Shown piece by piece: positions 1-9,891 of a stretch of DNA of 64,000 bases; the stretch's first letter is position 1; each line of letters begins with the position of its first letter. The DNA lies in assembly GCF_024679245.1 (NCBI RefSeq), contig NC_090172.1, positions 3,623,946 to 3,687,945 of the forward strand, given 5' to 3'. The notes below the pieces were generated by a model that saw only the letters and a list, made by a program, of their open reading frames with translations, was not told where the DNA came from and searched no databases. Source of the stretch: Pseudorasbora parva. Its lineage: Eukaryota; Chordata; Actinopteri; Cypriniformes; Gobionidae. The position numbers were made by a program, and so were the translations under genes.

Positions 1-171
1 ACGGACATTTGAAAGAAGTGCGGAACCGGAAATAATAAAGTTTTAGCTCCTGTACAAATTTAGCATACTCCTCTTCAAACTCTCTGTTCTTTAAGACTTG
101 GTGCACCAAAAAACGTATTTTCGGTCTTTTGAAGAAAATGAAAAGCTTGTCTTCACTGGATGATCTGAAAC
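1..171 (-). CDS. Partial ORF at window edge, possibly Harbinger nuclease (HARBI1)-like
   Basis: The minus strand is open for about 56 codons from roughly 171 to the window edge. It reads as a basic and aromatic stretch that includes KIRFLVHQVLKNREFEEEY followed by FVQELKLYYFRF. A VHPxLxxR...F(V)QELRL...F.YFR pattern is known just ahead of the DDE nuclease domain of HARBI1-like proteins in fish Harbinger elements, and this piece resembles it loosely. The rest of the gene would lie beyond position 1, so neither a start nor catalytic residues are visible. The other side runs straight into a minisatellite, which suggests a truncated copy. It could also be a chance ORF. Confidence 0.3.
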
Positions 172-2182
172 GTTTTAGAATGTTGGAGCTCTGAAACGTT
201 TTGGAATGTTGGAGCACTGAAACTTTCAGGAATGTTGGAGCTCTGAAACATTTTGGAATGTTGGAGCTCTGAAACGTTTAGGAATGTTGGAGCTCTGAAC
301 CTTTTAGGAATGTTGGAGCTCTGAAACGTTTTGGAATGTAGGAGATCTGAAACGTTTTGGAACGTTGGAGCTCTGAACCTTTTAGGAATGTAGGAGCTCT
401 GAACCTTTTAGGAATGTTGGAGATCTGAAACGTTTTGGAATGTAGGAACTCTGAAACTTTTAGGAATGTTGGAGCTCTGAAACTTTTATGAATGTTGGAG
501 CTCTGAAACGTTTAGGAATGTTGGAGCTCTGAAACTTTTGGGAATGTTGGAGCTCTGAATCGTTTTTGGAATGTTGGAGCTCTCTTAAACGTTTTGGAAT
601 GTTGGAGCTCTGAAACATTTTGAAATGTTGGAGCTCTAAAACGTTTTGGAATGTTGAAGCTCTGAAACGTTTTGAAATGTTGGAGCTCTGAAACGTTTTG
701 GAATGTTGGAGCTCTCTGAAACGTTTTGAAATGTTGGAGCTCTAAAACGGTTTAGAATGTTGGAGCTCTGAAACGTTTTGAAATGTTGGAGCTCTGAAAC
801 GTTTTGAAATGTTGGAGCTCAGAAACGTTTTGGAATGTTGGAGCTCTAAAAATGTTTTGGAATGTTGGAGCTTTCTGAAACGTTTTGAAATGTTGGAGCT
901 CTGAAACGTTTTGGAATGTTGGAGCTCTTTAAAACGCTTTGGAATGTTGGAGCTCTGAAACGTTTTGGAATTTTGGAGCTCTGAAACGTTTTGGAATGTT
1001 GGAGCTCTGAAACATTTTGGAATGTTGGAGCTCTGAAACATTTTGGAATGTTGGAGCTCTGAAACGTTTTGGAATGTTGGAGCTCTGAAACGTTTTGGAA
1101 TGTTGGAGCTCTGAAACGTTTTTGAATGTTGGAGCTCTGAAACGTTTTTGAATGTTGGAGCTCTGAAACGTTTTGAAATGGTGGAGCTCTGAAACGTTTT
1201 TGAATGTTGGAGCTCTCTGAAACGTTTTTGAATGTTGGAGCTCTGAAACGTTTTTGAATGTTGGAGCTCTGAAACGTTTTGAAATGTTGGAGCTCTCTGA
1301 AACGTTTTGAAATGTTGGAGCTCTAAAACATTTTTGAATGTTGGAGCTCTCTGACATGTTTTGGAATGTTGGAGCTCTGAAACGTTTTGGAATGTTGGAG
1401 CTCTGAAACGTTTTGGAATGTTGGAGCTCTGAAACGTTTTGGAATGTTGGAGCTCTGAAACGTTTTGGAATGTTGGAGCTCTAAAACGGTTTAGAATGTT
1501 GAAGCTCTGAAACGTTTTGAAATGTTGGAGCTCTGAAACGTTTTGAAATGTTGGAGCTCTGAAACGTTTTGAAATGTTGGAGCTCTGAAACGTTTTGAAT
1601 GTTGGAGCTCTGAAACGTTTTGGAATGTTGGAGCTCTGAAACATTTTGGAATGTTGGAGCTCTGAAACTTTTTGGAATGTTGGAGCTCTAAAACGTTTCG
1701 GAATGTTGGAGCTCTGAAACGTTTTGGAATGTTGGAGCTCTGAAACGTTTTGGAATGTTGGAGCTCTGAAACGTTTTGGAATGTTGGAGCTCTGAAACGT
1801 TTTGGAATGTTGGAGCTCTGAAACGTTTTGGAATGTTGGAGCTCTGAAACGTTTTGGAATGTTGGAGCTCTGAAACGTTTTGGAATGTTGGAGCTCTGAA
1901 ACGTTTTGGAATGTTGGAGCTCTCTGAAACGTTTTGAAATGTTGGAGCTCTAAAAACGTTTTGAAATGTTGGAGCTCTGAAACGTTTTGGAATGTTGGAG
2001 CTCTCTGAAACGTTTTGAAATGTTGGAGCTCTGAAACGTTTTGGAATGTTGAAGCTCTGAAACGTTTTGGAATGTTGGAGCTCTGAAACATTTTGGAATG
2101 TTGGAGCTCTGAAACGTTTTGGAATGTTGAAGCTCTGAAACGTTTTGGAATGTTGGAGCTCTGAAACATTTTGGAATGTTGG
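165..2182. repeat. 26-bp minisatellite, about 77 units
   Basis: Tandem array with consensus GAAACGTTTTGGAATGTTGG followed by AGCTCT (26 bp). Variants are mostly single substitutions (acgttt/acattt, ggaatg/gaaatg) and 1-2-bp gains in the terminal CTCT. Because 26 is not a multiple of 3, every frame cycles through the same peptides. The long minus-strand ORFs here (up to 475 codons) are repeat artefacts, not genes. Confidence 0.95.
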
Positions 2183-2428
2183 CACAGACTTCACAAATTC
2201 ACGTTGCGGCTGATGTGAATGGCTTTGATACAAACTATTTGCGCGCAAAATATTTGTCACAAGCTTTTTTTTAAATGGAATTGTCATTGATTAAAAATTT
2301 GTAAAAATGAAAGCTATAGCATAAAGTTCTGCCAGGAAGATTAAATGTTATGTCACTCATCACATTCAGACCTAACCAGAGTATAAAAGATGGTCACTTA
2401 CACGTCTGAGTTTGAGGATGCTGATGCC
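2183..2428. other. Gene-free spacer between minisatellite and LTR element
   Basis: AT-rich sequence with no ORF of note. A TATA-like GTATAAAAGATGG occurs near 2380, upstream of the LTR start, but nothing downstream shows that it drives a transcript. Confidence 0.5.
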
Positions 2429-2631
2429 TGTGTGATACCACCCTTATGTGATACCACAATTTAATGTTTATTTGATATGCATTTAAGTGGAGCAATGTAG
2501 TGTTTAATATAATTGCAATTTGCATCTTGTAGTTCAATATTAATGTTAGGGGGGAACCAAAGAAAGCGGAACCAAAGTGCGGGTATCGGTGCATCGCGGT
2601 ACCTAGGTGACGGACGCCACCCCAGTCTCTC

Positions 2632-2702
2632 ATACAGAGATTTGTGTATGAAGATGGCGGTTCGTTCTTTCACTCTCTGATCATACCATTCTGTTTTCCA
2701 GG
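2632..2702 (+). repeat. Intra-LTR direct repeat, copy 1
   Basis: 71-bp segment starting ATACAGAGATTTGTG and ending CTGTTTTCCAGG. It matches 3482-3552 with one substitution (T to G at 3495). Both copies carry AAGATGGCGG (2651-2660 here), which fits the YY1 consensus, and both end in a splice-acceptor-like TTTTCCAG. The 3' LTR has the same pair at 10095-10165 and 12799-12869. Confidence 0.85.
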
Positions 2703-3481
2703 TTGGTATTCTGTTAACACATGACAATAACTGTGTCCCCCTGAAGTGTATGTTGTGTATTGAAACTGTGATGAGTTGGTTATGAAATTTTCGATGTATG
2801 AAGCCGAGTTAAAGAGCCGCGTTTATAATTGCGGGAAAACGGTTCGGTAACAATGCCGCGAGCGGCTGTGTAACATGAGTATTGTGCTGAATGAGTGACA
2901 CTGGTGGTCTCACTTCCTGTTAACGTTATTTTGTGTTTTTAAGGTATCCTGACAGGTTATAAACTATAGTAACTGTTAAGAGAAGAGGGGTATGTTGTTT
3001 AAAACATAAAGGGGAATTTATTATGAAAGTGTTATAAGTTGAACAGTTTTCCCAAAGTGTGTAATTCATGTTGTGACTCTAAAGTCATGTAAATATTCAT
3101 TTAATGCCAAAGAGGGTTTATGATTTACATTACTAAATTAGTATTACAGTGCATTTTGTGAGTTAACAAGTAAACAGATGTGTATAGACATGTGTATATA
3201 TATATATATATATATATAAATATATATCTACATAGCTTAAAGTATGATTTATCCTTGTGACATTACTGCACTTTAAAGAAAGTGATGCTTATTTTTGCTA
3301 AGACATGATTACTTTGTGAATGTGAATGTGAAATGTGTCACATTGTTATGTGGAGAGTAAAGAGAAAACTATATTGACAAGTTTAAATTGAAATTAACGG
3401 ATAGACCCCGACATTGAAACATGTTTACACTAAGGGAATGTTATTGTTTTATACCATGATTTGATACATTTGTAATAAAAG

Positions 3482-3552
3482 ATACAGAGATTTGGGTATG
3501 AAGATGGCGGTTCGTTCTTTCACTCTCTGATCATACCATTCTGTTTTCCAGG
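3482..3552 (+). repeat. Intra-LTR direct repeat, copy 2
   Basis: Second copy of the 71-bp segment at 2632-2702. It lies a few bases after the AATAAA signal, near the 3' end of the LTR, and has the YY1-like AAGATGGCGG at 3501-3510. Confidence 0.85.
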
Positions 3553-3641
3553 CAGTCAACTAAGGGAGTTGAGAGTAGTGAACCCCAACCAAAATCATTT
3601 GTTACTGCAGTTACACTATTTTTGAAACTCGTAACAAACTG

Positions 3642-3659
3642 TGGGGGCTCGTCCGGGAT
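3642..3659 (+). promoter_or_regulatory. Primer-binding site, tRNA-Pro type
   Basis: TGGGGGCTCGTCCGGGAT lies 5 bp after the 5' LTR. This 18-mer is the known complement of the 3' end of tRNA-Pro, used as primer site by murine-leukaemia-type retroviruses. Its position after the LTR supports the LTR boundary. Confidence 0.85.
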
Positions 3660-4021
3660 CTCTCCTCATCATAACTAGGGGGAGTAGATCCAGAGATACT
3701 TGGACCACGCGACCAAGGTGACAAGACGCTGCTACCGGCCAGGAGTCAACCCGTGGGTGTCCGAGGAGGAAGACCAAAGAGAAAAGGGATCTCAACCTCG
3801 CTAGGAGCCGCACTGCTGATCCTGAGGCCAACGCATGCTACTTACCAGAGGGCTACACACTGAACTTGTGTTCAACGCACACCAGCATCAGTGGATCTCA
3901 TCTGGGATCGTGAGGTCGTCACACGCACACACACACATACACATGCACAGCACTTACCAAATCACTACACCACTGACTTATTGAAATCATAAACCACAAG
4001 GTGACAACAGGACTAAACACC

Positions 4022-5395
4022 ATGTCTACAGCACGTAAAGAACTAGTATGGGGCATCAAGAAACAACTATTCAGACTCTCAAGCAATGACATTTATCAAG
4101 TTGCAAAAGACATTGCAAACAATGACCTACATGAAGAAGAGCCGAATGTGAATGATGAGGAAGGCTGCATGGAGTATGTAGTCTCCTACATGCAATCTGA
4201 CACCTTACTAGGACTTGAGGATGAGGGTATGGGTCAGTTGTTGGTTTTGAATGATTTGATAGGTAAAATAATTGATGCTGGTGCTCCTGTTAATTTGCCT
4301 GTGGGGACATTGAGTGATAGTAGCACACACATTACACCTAGTCACAGTCCATCCACTGCAATCACACATTCTGCACCACAACCTCATTCTCACCCTTACA
4401 GTACAGTTATGCAAACACAACCTCACTCTAACACTCATACCGATACAACAGCACAGTCATTAGAAGAACTGAGACAGGCGTATGAAGAGCTGGGTGAGAA
4501 ACTGCGGCGAAATGCATTTACAGAGGCCCCATCACCCACAATTTACCACCACCAGGGTGAGTCAGAGTTACACTGTATGCCTCAGGTGATCTCGGAGAGA
4601 CCAGTAATGCTGAAGGACCTCTCCTACCTGCAGCGCAGAGACTTCAAAGTGCATGGTGGTAAAGTTGGGGACCAGAACTCTGATTTAAATTACAGCAATA
4701 TCAGCAAACAAATTGACGAGGGAGTGAAAGAGGGCTTTGCATAAGCAGAGGTGGTCAGAGGGGTGTTGAGGATCATTAAACCAGGGGCTTTTAAAGATAT
4801 GCTTGTTAACAAAGATTCAATAACAGTATCTGAGCTCAAAGGCTTCCTCAGGTCCCACCTCGGAGAGAAAGCAACAACTGAAATGTTTCAGGAGTTGATG
4901 TGCGCCAGGCAATCAGACCAAGAATCACCACAGCAGTTTCTCTACCGCATGATTGGGCTCAAGCAGAAAATCCTTTTCCAGTCCCGACAGGCCAGTGGAG
5001 ACATTTCTTATGATCCCAAGACCATCCAAGAGGTGTTCCTCCATACTATCTATCAGGGTTTGGGGACAAAACATGCTGACCTCCGACAGAGACTGAGGCC
5101 TCTGATCTCAAACAGTCAAGTCACAGATGAGGAAATCCTTCGCCAGGTCATGAAAATAATAAGTGATGAGAACGAGCACCAGCGCAGACTGGGCCAACTT
5201 CCCCGACAAAAGGTAACACAAGCACACAGCGCCAAGGTCGAGACGGGAGATCGTAACAACAATAACAAGTCACGAGATATACCATCAGGCGATGAAAATC
5301 TCCAGACAATAAAACTGCTCACTTCTCAGGTGGAGACCCTGACACACATGGTGGCTTCTTTGATGGAGCAGCGGACAGAAAATACTCCGGCGTAG
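4022..5395 (+). pseudogene. gag of the first gypsy element, interrupted by a TAA
   Basis: One reading frame from ATG 4022 (MSTARKELVWGI) to TAG 5393-5395, broken by an in-frame TAA at 4742-4744. The first part (240 codons) has an alpha-helical start (LSSNDIYQVAKDIA), a Ser/Thr/His-rich middle and the beginning of the capsid. The second part resumes directly after the stop and contains a capsid-like helical region with ESPQQFLYRMIGLKQ, resembling the major-homology-type segment of retrotransposon capsids, then a basic linker and a C-terminal helix. No CCHC zinc knuckle is present, although most relatives have one between capsid and protease. Gag would form the cytoplasmic particle in which reverse transcription occurs. 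This copy cannot make full-length Gag without readthrough. Confidence 0.8.
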
Positions 5396-5399
5396 AGGA

Positions 5400-8300
5400 A
5401 GAGGAAGAACTTTAGAGGAAGAACTTGGAGTCTTTGGAGTCACAGGTCATGCTTTCCCCTACAGTGGGTGGGTTGAGCTCACTGTTAATCTTGCAGGGAA
5501 TGAAGACCCAAATCTCACCATACAGGCTCCTTTCCTAGTCAGCCCACTGCCACTGCCCCAGCCCCTTCTAGGAGCCAATGTACTCCAAGAGATCATCAGA
5601 AGGAAAGAATCCTCGGGTGATGCAGTTGCAACGGTGGTCAGCCTTCTCTGCAGTGCCTTTGGAATAGAAGAGGAACATGTGGAGGCCATTGTGAACTTCA
5701 TCCAGGTACCTCCTAGGACCTACTGTGATCCAGTTACTATAAGGGTGGGCCAAGACCATACTATCATTCCCCCTGGCAGGACAGTCCATGTATGGTGTAG
5801 GGTGCCCCCAAACTTTGATGTCTCGAACCCTATTGTCTTATATGAACCAACAGAGGAGAGTGTTGCCTTAGGGCAGTTGAGTGTAGGTGAGGGCCTCTTG
5901 GAGATTAATAACACCCGACGGCCCCATGTTAAGGTGCCCATCTCCAATCACTCGAAGCATGATATCACCCTGCCGAGGAGAACCTCTCTGGGAACCATCC
6001 AACATGTTATCAAGGTCATTGAGACTGATGCACGAGAACAATCTCAGGCTGATCCCACACCAAGAAAGATCACATCAGTCGAGGTTAAGGCTGTCACTTC
6101 ACCCAGCACCCCTCCACCCGAGTCCTGGCTTCCTCCTGTTGATATCAGTCACCTCAACCCTGAACAACAGCAGGCAGTAAAGGAAGTGCTCCACAAGGAA
6201 TGTGGAGCATTCGCCCGTGACAGCGTCGACATAGGGTGCATCCCCTCCCTACAGATGGAGATCAGGACTAAGGATGACATCCCAGTCCAGAGGGCCTACA
6301 CATCGATCCCGAAACCACTCTACAGGGAAGTTAAGGAGTATATCCAGGAGCTGTTGGTTAAAGGGTGGATTGTGAAGTCCCAGTCGCCCTATTCTGCTCC
6401 TGTTATCTGTGTCAGAAAGAAAGATGGGTCTTTGCGCCTATGTGTTGATTACCGGCTCCTCAACAACAAAACCGTGCCGGACCGTCATCCACTTCCCAGA
6501 ATTCAGGACCTCACTGACTCTCTGGGAGGTTATGCCTGGTTTTCGATCCTTGATCAGGGGAAAGCCTATCATCAAGGTTTTATTGCAGAAGGGTCAAGGT
6601 ACCTAACCGCTTTCATAACCCCATGGGGGCTCTACGAATGGGTCCGAATACCCTTTGGGCTATCGAACGCCCCAGCGGCCTTTCAAAGGAGCATGGAAAG
6701 TATGCTTGACACGCTGAGAGATGAATGTTGCATCCCTTACCTCGATGATGTGTTGTGCTTCTCCAGGTCCTTTGATGAGCATGTGCAGGTGTTACCCAAG
6801 GTCCTACAAGCCTTACAACACCACGGGGTAAAGCTGAAGCCAGAGAAATGTGAGCTCTTCCGCAAAGAAGTTCGATATGTCGGCCGTTTGGTGTCGGCGG
6901 AAGGAGTAAAAATGGACCCCAAAGACCTGGAAGCAGTGCGGGCACTGAAAGACAAGACGCCACAGACAGTAGGGGATGTCAGGCAGTTGCTTGGGTTCCT
7001 AAGCTATTATCGAACATATGTGCAAGATTTCTCACGTATAGCCAAGCCCTTGTACGACCTGCTCCAGTCAAAACCCAGCACCTCTCGGGCCAAACCGCCA
7101 CAAGGAAAAACAAAAGGCAATCAGCAGTCCTCCCGTACTCCGGTAGAATGGACTATACAACACCAACAGATCCTTGAACAGCTTGTTGACCGTCTGACCA
7201 AACCCCCAGTCCTGGCATACCCCGATTTCGACCGCCCCTTCAACCTCCACACAGATGCCTCCCAAAAAGGTCTAGGTGCAGTTCTTTATCAGAACCAGGA
7301 TGGGAAGATGAGGGTGATTGGGTATGGATCACGCACACTAACATCAGCAGAACAAAATTATCACCTACACAGCGGGAAGCTGGAGTTTCTTGCGTTGAAG
7401 TGGGCGATATGTGAAAAGTTTCGTGACTACTTATTCTACGCCCCACATTTCACAGTCTTCACAGACAATAATCCCCTCACATACATTCTGAGCACTGCCA
7501 AACTCAACGCAGTGGGTCACCGGTGGGTGGGGCAACTGGCCGAAATTTCAATTTCGACAAAATACCGGCCAGGAAAAACCAACATCGATGCTGACACCTT
7601 ATCACGCTGCCCCTTGGACATTGACACCTTTATGGCTGGGTGTTCGGAAGAGATATCGGAGGAGGCAGTATGTGCTGTATGGGAAGGAAGCCGGAGAGCA
7701 CAACAAGGAGATGTGGCCTGGGTGGCAGCCCTCAACTTAACATCCCACCACCAGCCTCATGTTGAGCCTCTGCCAGAAGTCAGTCACGATGAGCTTGTGA
7801 GGGAACAAAGAAGAGACCCTGCTATTGGGAAGGTGATGGCGTTGAAGGAAAATGACACAACACTAACAGAGGATGACAAAGGGAGGATGGACACACATGC
7901 AAGGAGGCTGTTAAGAGAGTGGAACAGATTACACATAGAGAATGACCTTCTCTACAGGAAAAGTGCAGGCCGACACCAACTGGTCCTGCCCGCCACCTAC
8001 AAACAAACAGTTCTTGCCCAGCTGCATAACAACATGTGTCATGTTGGTGTTGAAAAAGTTCTGAGCCTAGCAAGGGAGCGATTCTACTGGCCTTTTATGA
8101 AAAGGGAGATAGAGGAGTATGTGACCAGAAAGTGTTCTTGCATTAAACAGAAGAAGCCAGCCACACATGAAAGAGCACCAATGGGAAGTATTACATCAAA
8201 TTCGCCCCTTGAGTTGGTGTGCATTGATTTTCTTCACCTGGAAGCCTGCAAAGGCGGATATGAGTATATACTGGTAGTGGTTGATCACTTTACCAGGTTC

Positions 8301-9709
8301 ACGCAAGCCTATCCCACCAAGAACAAGGCTGGTAAGACGGCAGCTGATAGGCTTTTCAATGACTTCATCCCAGATTTAGATACCCGGCCAAACTACACCA
8401 CGACCAGGGCCGAGAATTTGAGAATGAACTCTTTCGAACCCTCAGGCAATTAGCTGGTGTCGCCCACTCAAGAACCTCTCCGTATCACCCCCAGGGCAAT
8501 CCTGCAGAAAGATTCAACCGCACGCTATTGCAGATGCTCCGCACCTTGGGAGAGAAAGAGAAGGAGAGTTGGAAAGACCACCTGCCCCAGGTACTCCAGG
8601 CATATAATTGTACAAGACATGAGGCCACCGGCTTCTCCCCATACTATCTGTTGTATGGCCGTCATCCTCGTCTGCCAGTGGAAATCCTCTTTGGTCTCAT
8701 AACAGATGAGGGAGCTGAAACTGATGGGCCAAAAGGATATGCTGAGAAATGGGCAGGAAAAATTATGGAGGCATACCGAATAGCAGACGCAAACAGCCGA
8801 CAGTCCAGCTCCAAAGGGAAGAAATACTATGACAAACGGAGCAGAGGTGTAGTTCTTCAGCCTGGGGACAGGGTCCTTGTACGCAATCTCAGTGAACGAG
8901 GGGGCCCCGGGAAGCTTAGACCGTACTGGGAGCAGCTTATTTACATTGTGAGAGAACAGGTTGGAGATAATCCTGTTTACAAAGTCAGCCCGGAGGCGGG
9001 AGGCCGACCAGTTCGCACTTTACACCGGAACCTCCTGTTGCAAGTCAATGACCTACCTGTCGAGCCTCTTCAGAATCGGAATACCGACACAGCAAAGTCA
9101 CAAAAGAGAAAGAAGAGAGCTCCAGAGATCCAGAAACCCACACACACGACACAGGACCCAGAGATGAGTGATTCTGAGGAAGAGGAGGGTGTGCCCCGTT
9201 ACTGGTTGCGAATACCGATGGAGAAACCAAAAGCTGGAAGTTACTTACCTGTGCCGCATGTTACTCCCGACTTCCAAAGCAGATCTGAACAGAATGTGGC
9301 CAACTCGGGAGAAACAATCCATGCAGAACCTGAACAGGACAGGGAGAGTGTTAGAGATGAGGAACAGGGGTTATCCAGTGAGGATGAACAGGGGATGGAG
9401 CAGCTGCAACCTGCAACCGTTCAAGAGGAACTGGACGCTGTCCATGAAGAGGATGATGTACCCACACCACCACATGAAGATCAGATCCCACAGAGACAGT
9501 CCACGAGAGAAAGACGACCTAGTTATGTGTTTAATTACCCATCCCTGGGTCAACCCGCTTATCACCCACGGCCCACTGTGAGTGCAGTTGGAATCCAGCC
9601 ATTACAGTATACTTACCAGTGCCCCAATCCATACATCCACCACTTCCCAGCCCCGTCCCTTGCTCAATGTCCTTACCTACCTGTTGTGTACCCAGCCCAC
9701 TGTGGATGA
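5400..9709 (+). pseudogene. pol of the first gypsy element: protease remnant, RT, RNase H, integrase
   Basis: The pol frame (frame 3) is open from about 5400 to 8453, then continues in frame 2 from about 8370 to TGA 9707-9709. The domains in order are: the C-terminal half of an aspartic protease ([11 protein letters not shown] ... [12 protein letters not shown]), with no D-T/S-G motif found in any forward frame of 5320-5640; reverse transcriptase ([25 protein letters not shown] near 6740); RNase H ([25 protein letters not shown]); the integrase zinc-binding region near 8020-8150; and the integrase core from CIDF near 8220. A frameshift near 8370 splits the core between its first and second catalytic Asp. 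The acidic, Pro-rich tail after integrase ends near [19 protein letters not shown]. Products would copy and integrate the element; this copy is inactive. Confidence 0.88.
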
Positions 9710-9879
9710 GATGCCATGAAAGACACTTGCATACATTCTATACTCACCAGATGAGATCTGACACACACACACTATATAGGTCATAGGGTACACTAATGGA
9801 GAGTTGGAATGTGAAAAAAAAAAGTTTGAGTGTTCTGAGGGAAGTTGTTCAGAATATCTTGTGTCAGGAGCCACTTTTA

Positions 9880-9891
9880 TTTGTTGGGGAG
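9880..9891 (+). promoter_or_regulatory. Polypurine-tract-like segment before 3' LTR
   Basis: TTTGTTGGGGAG directly precedes the TG of the 3' LTR. It is short and only partly purine, so it is assigned by position. Confidence 0.4.

Larger units (their letters stand above)
2429..3636 (+). repeat. 5' LTR of the first gypsy element
   Basis: 1208 bp, TG...CA bounded. It contains a TA-repeat (about 3195-3225), a polyadenylation signal AATAAA at 3474-3479, and a 71-bp segment present twice (2632-2702 and 3482-3552). Confidence 0.88.

Noticed and set aside
742..2287. Long minus-strand ORFs of 142-475 codons
   Set aside because: They translate the 26-bp minisatellite in cycling frames; there is no gene-like composition.
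8457..8702. Separate 81-codon gene between the two pol ORFs
   Set aside because: It is in a different frame from integrase and overlaps the true continuation of pol.
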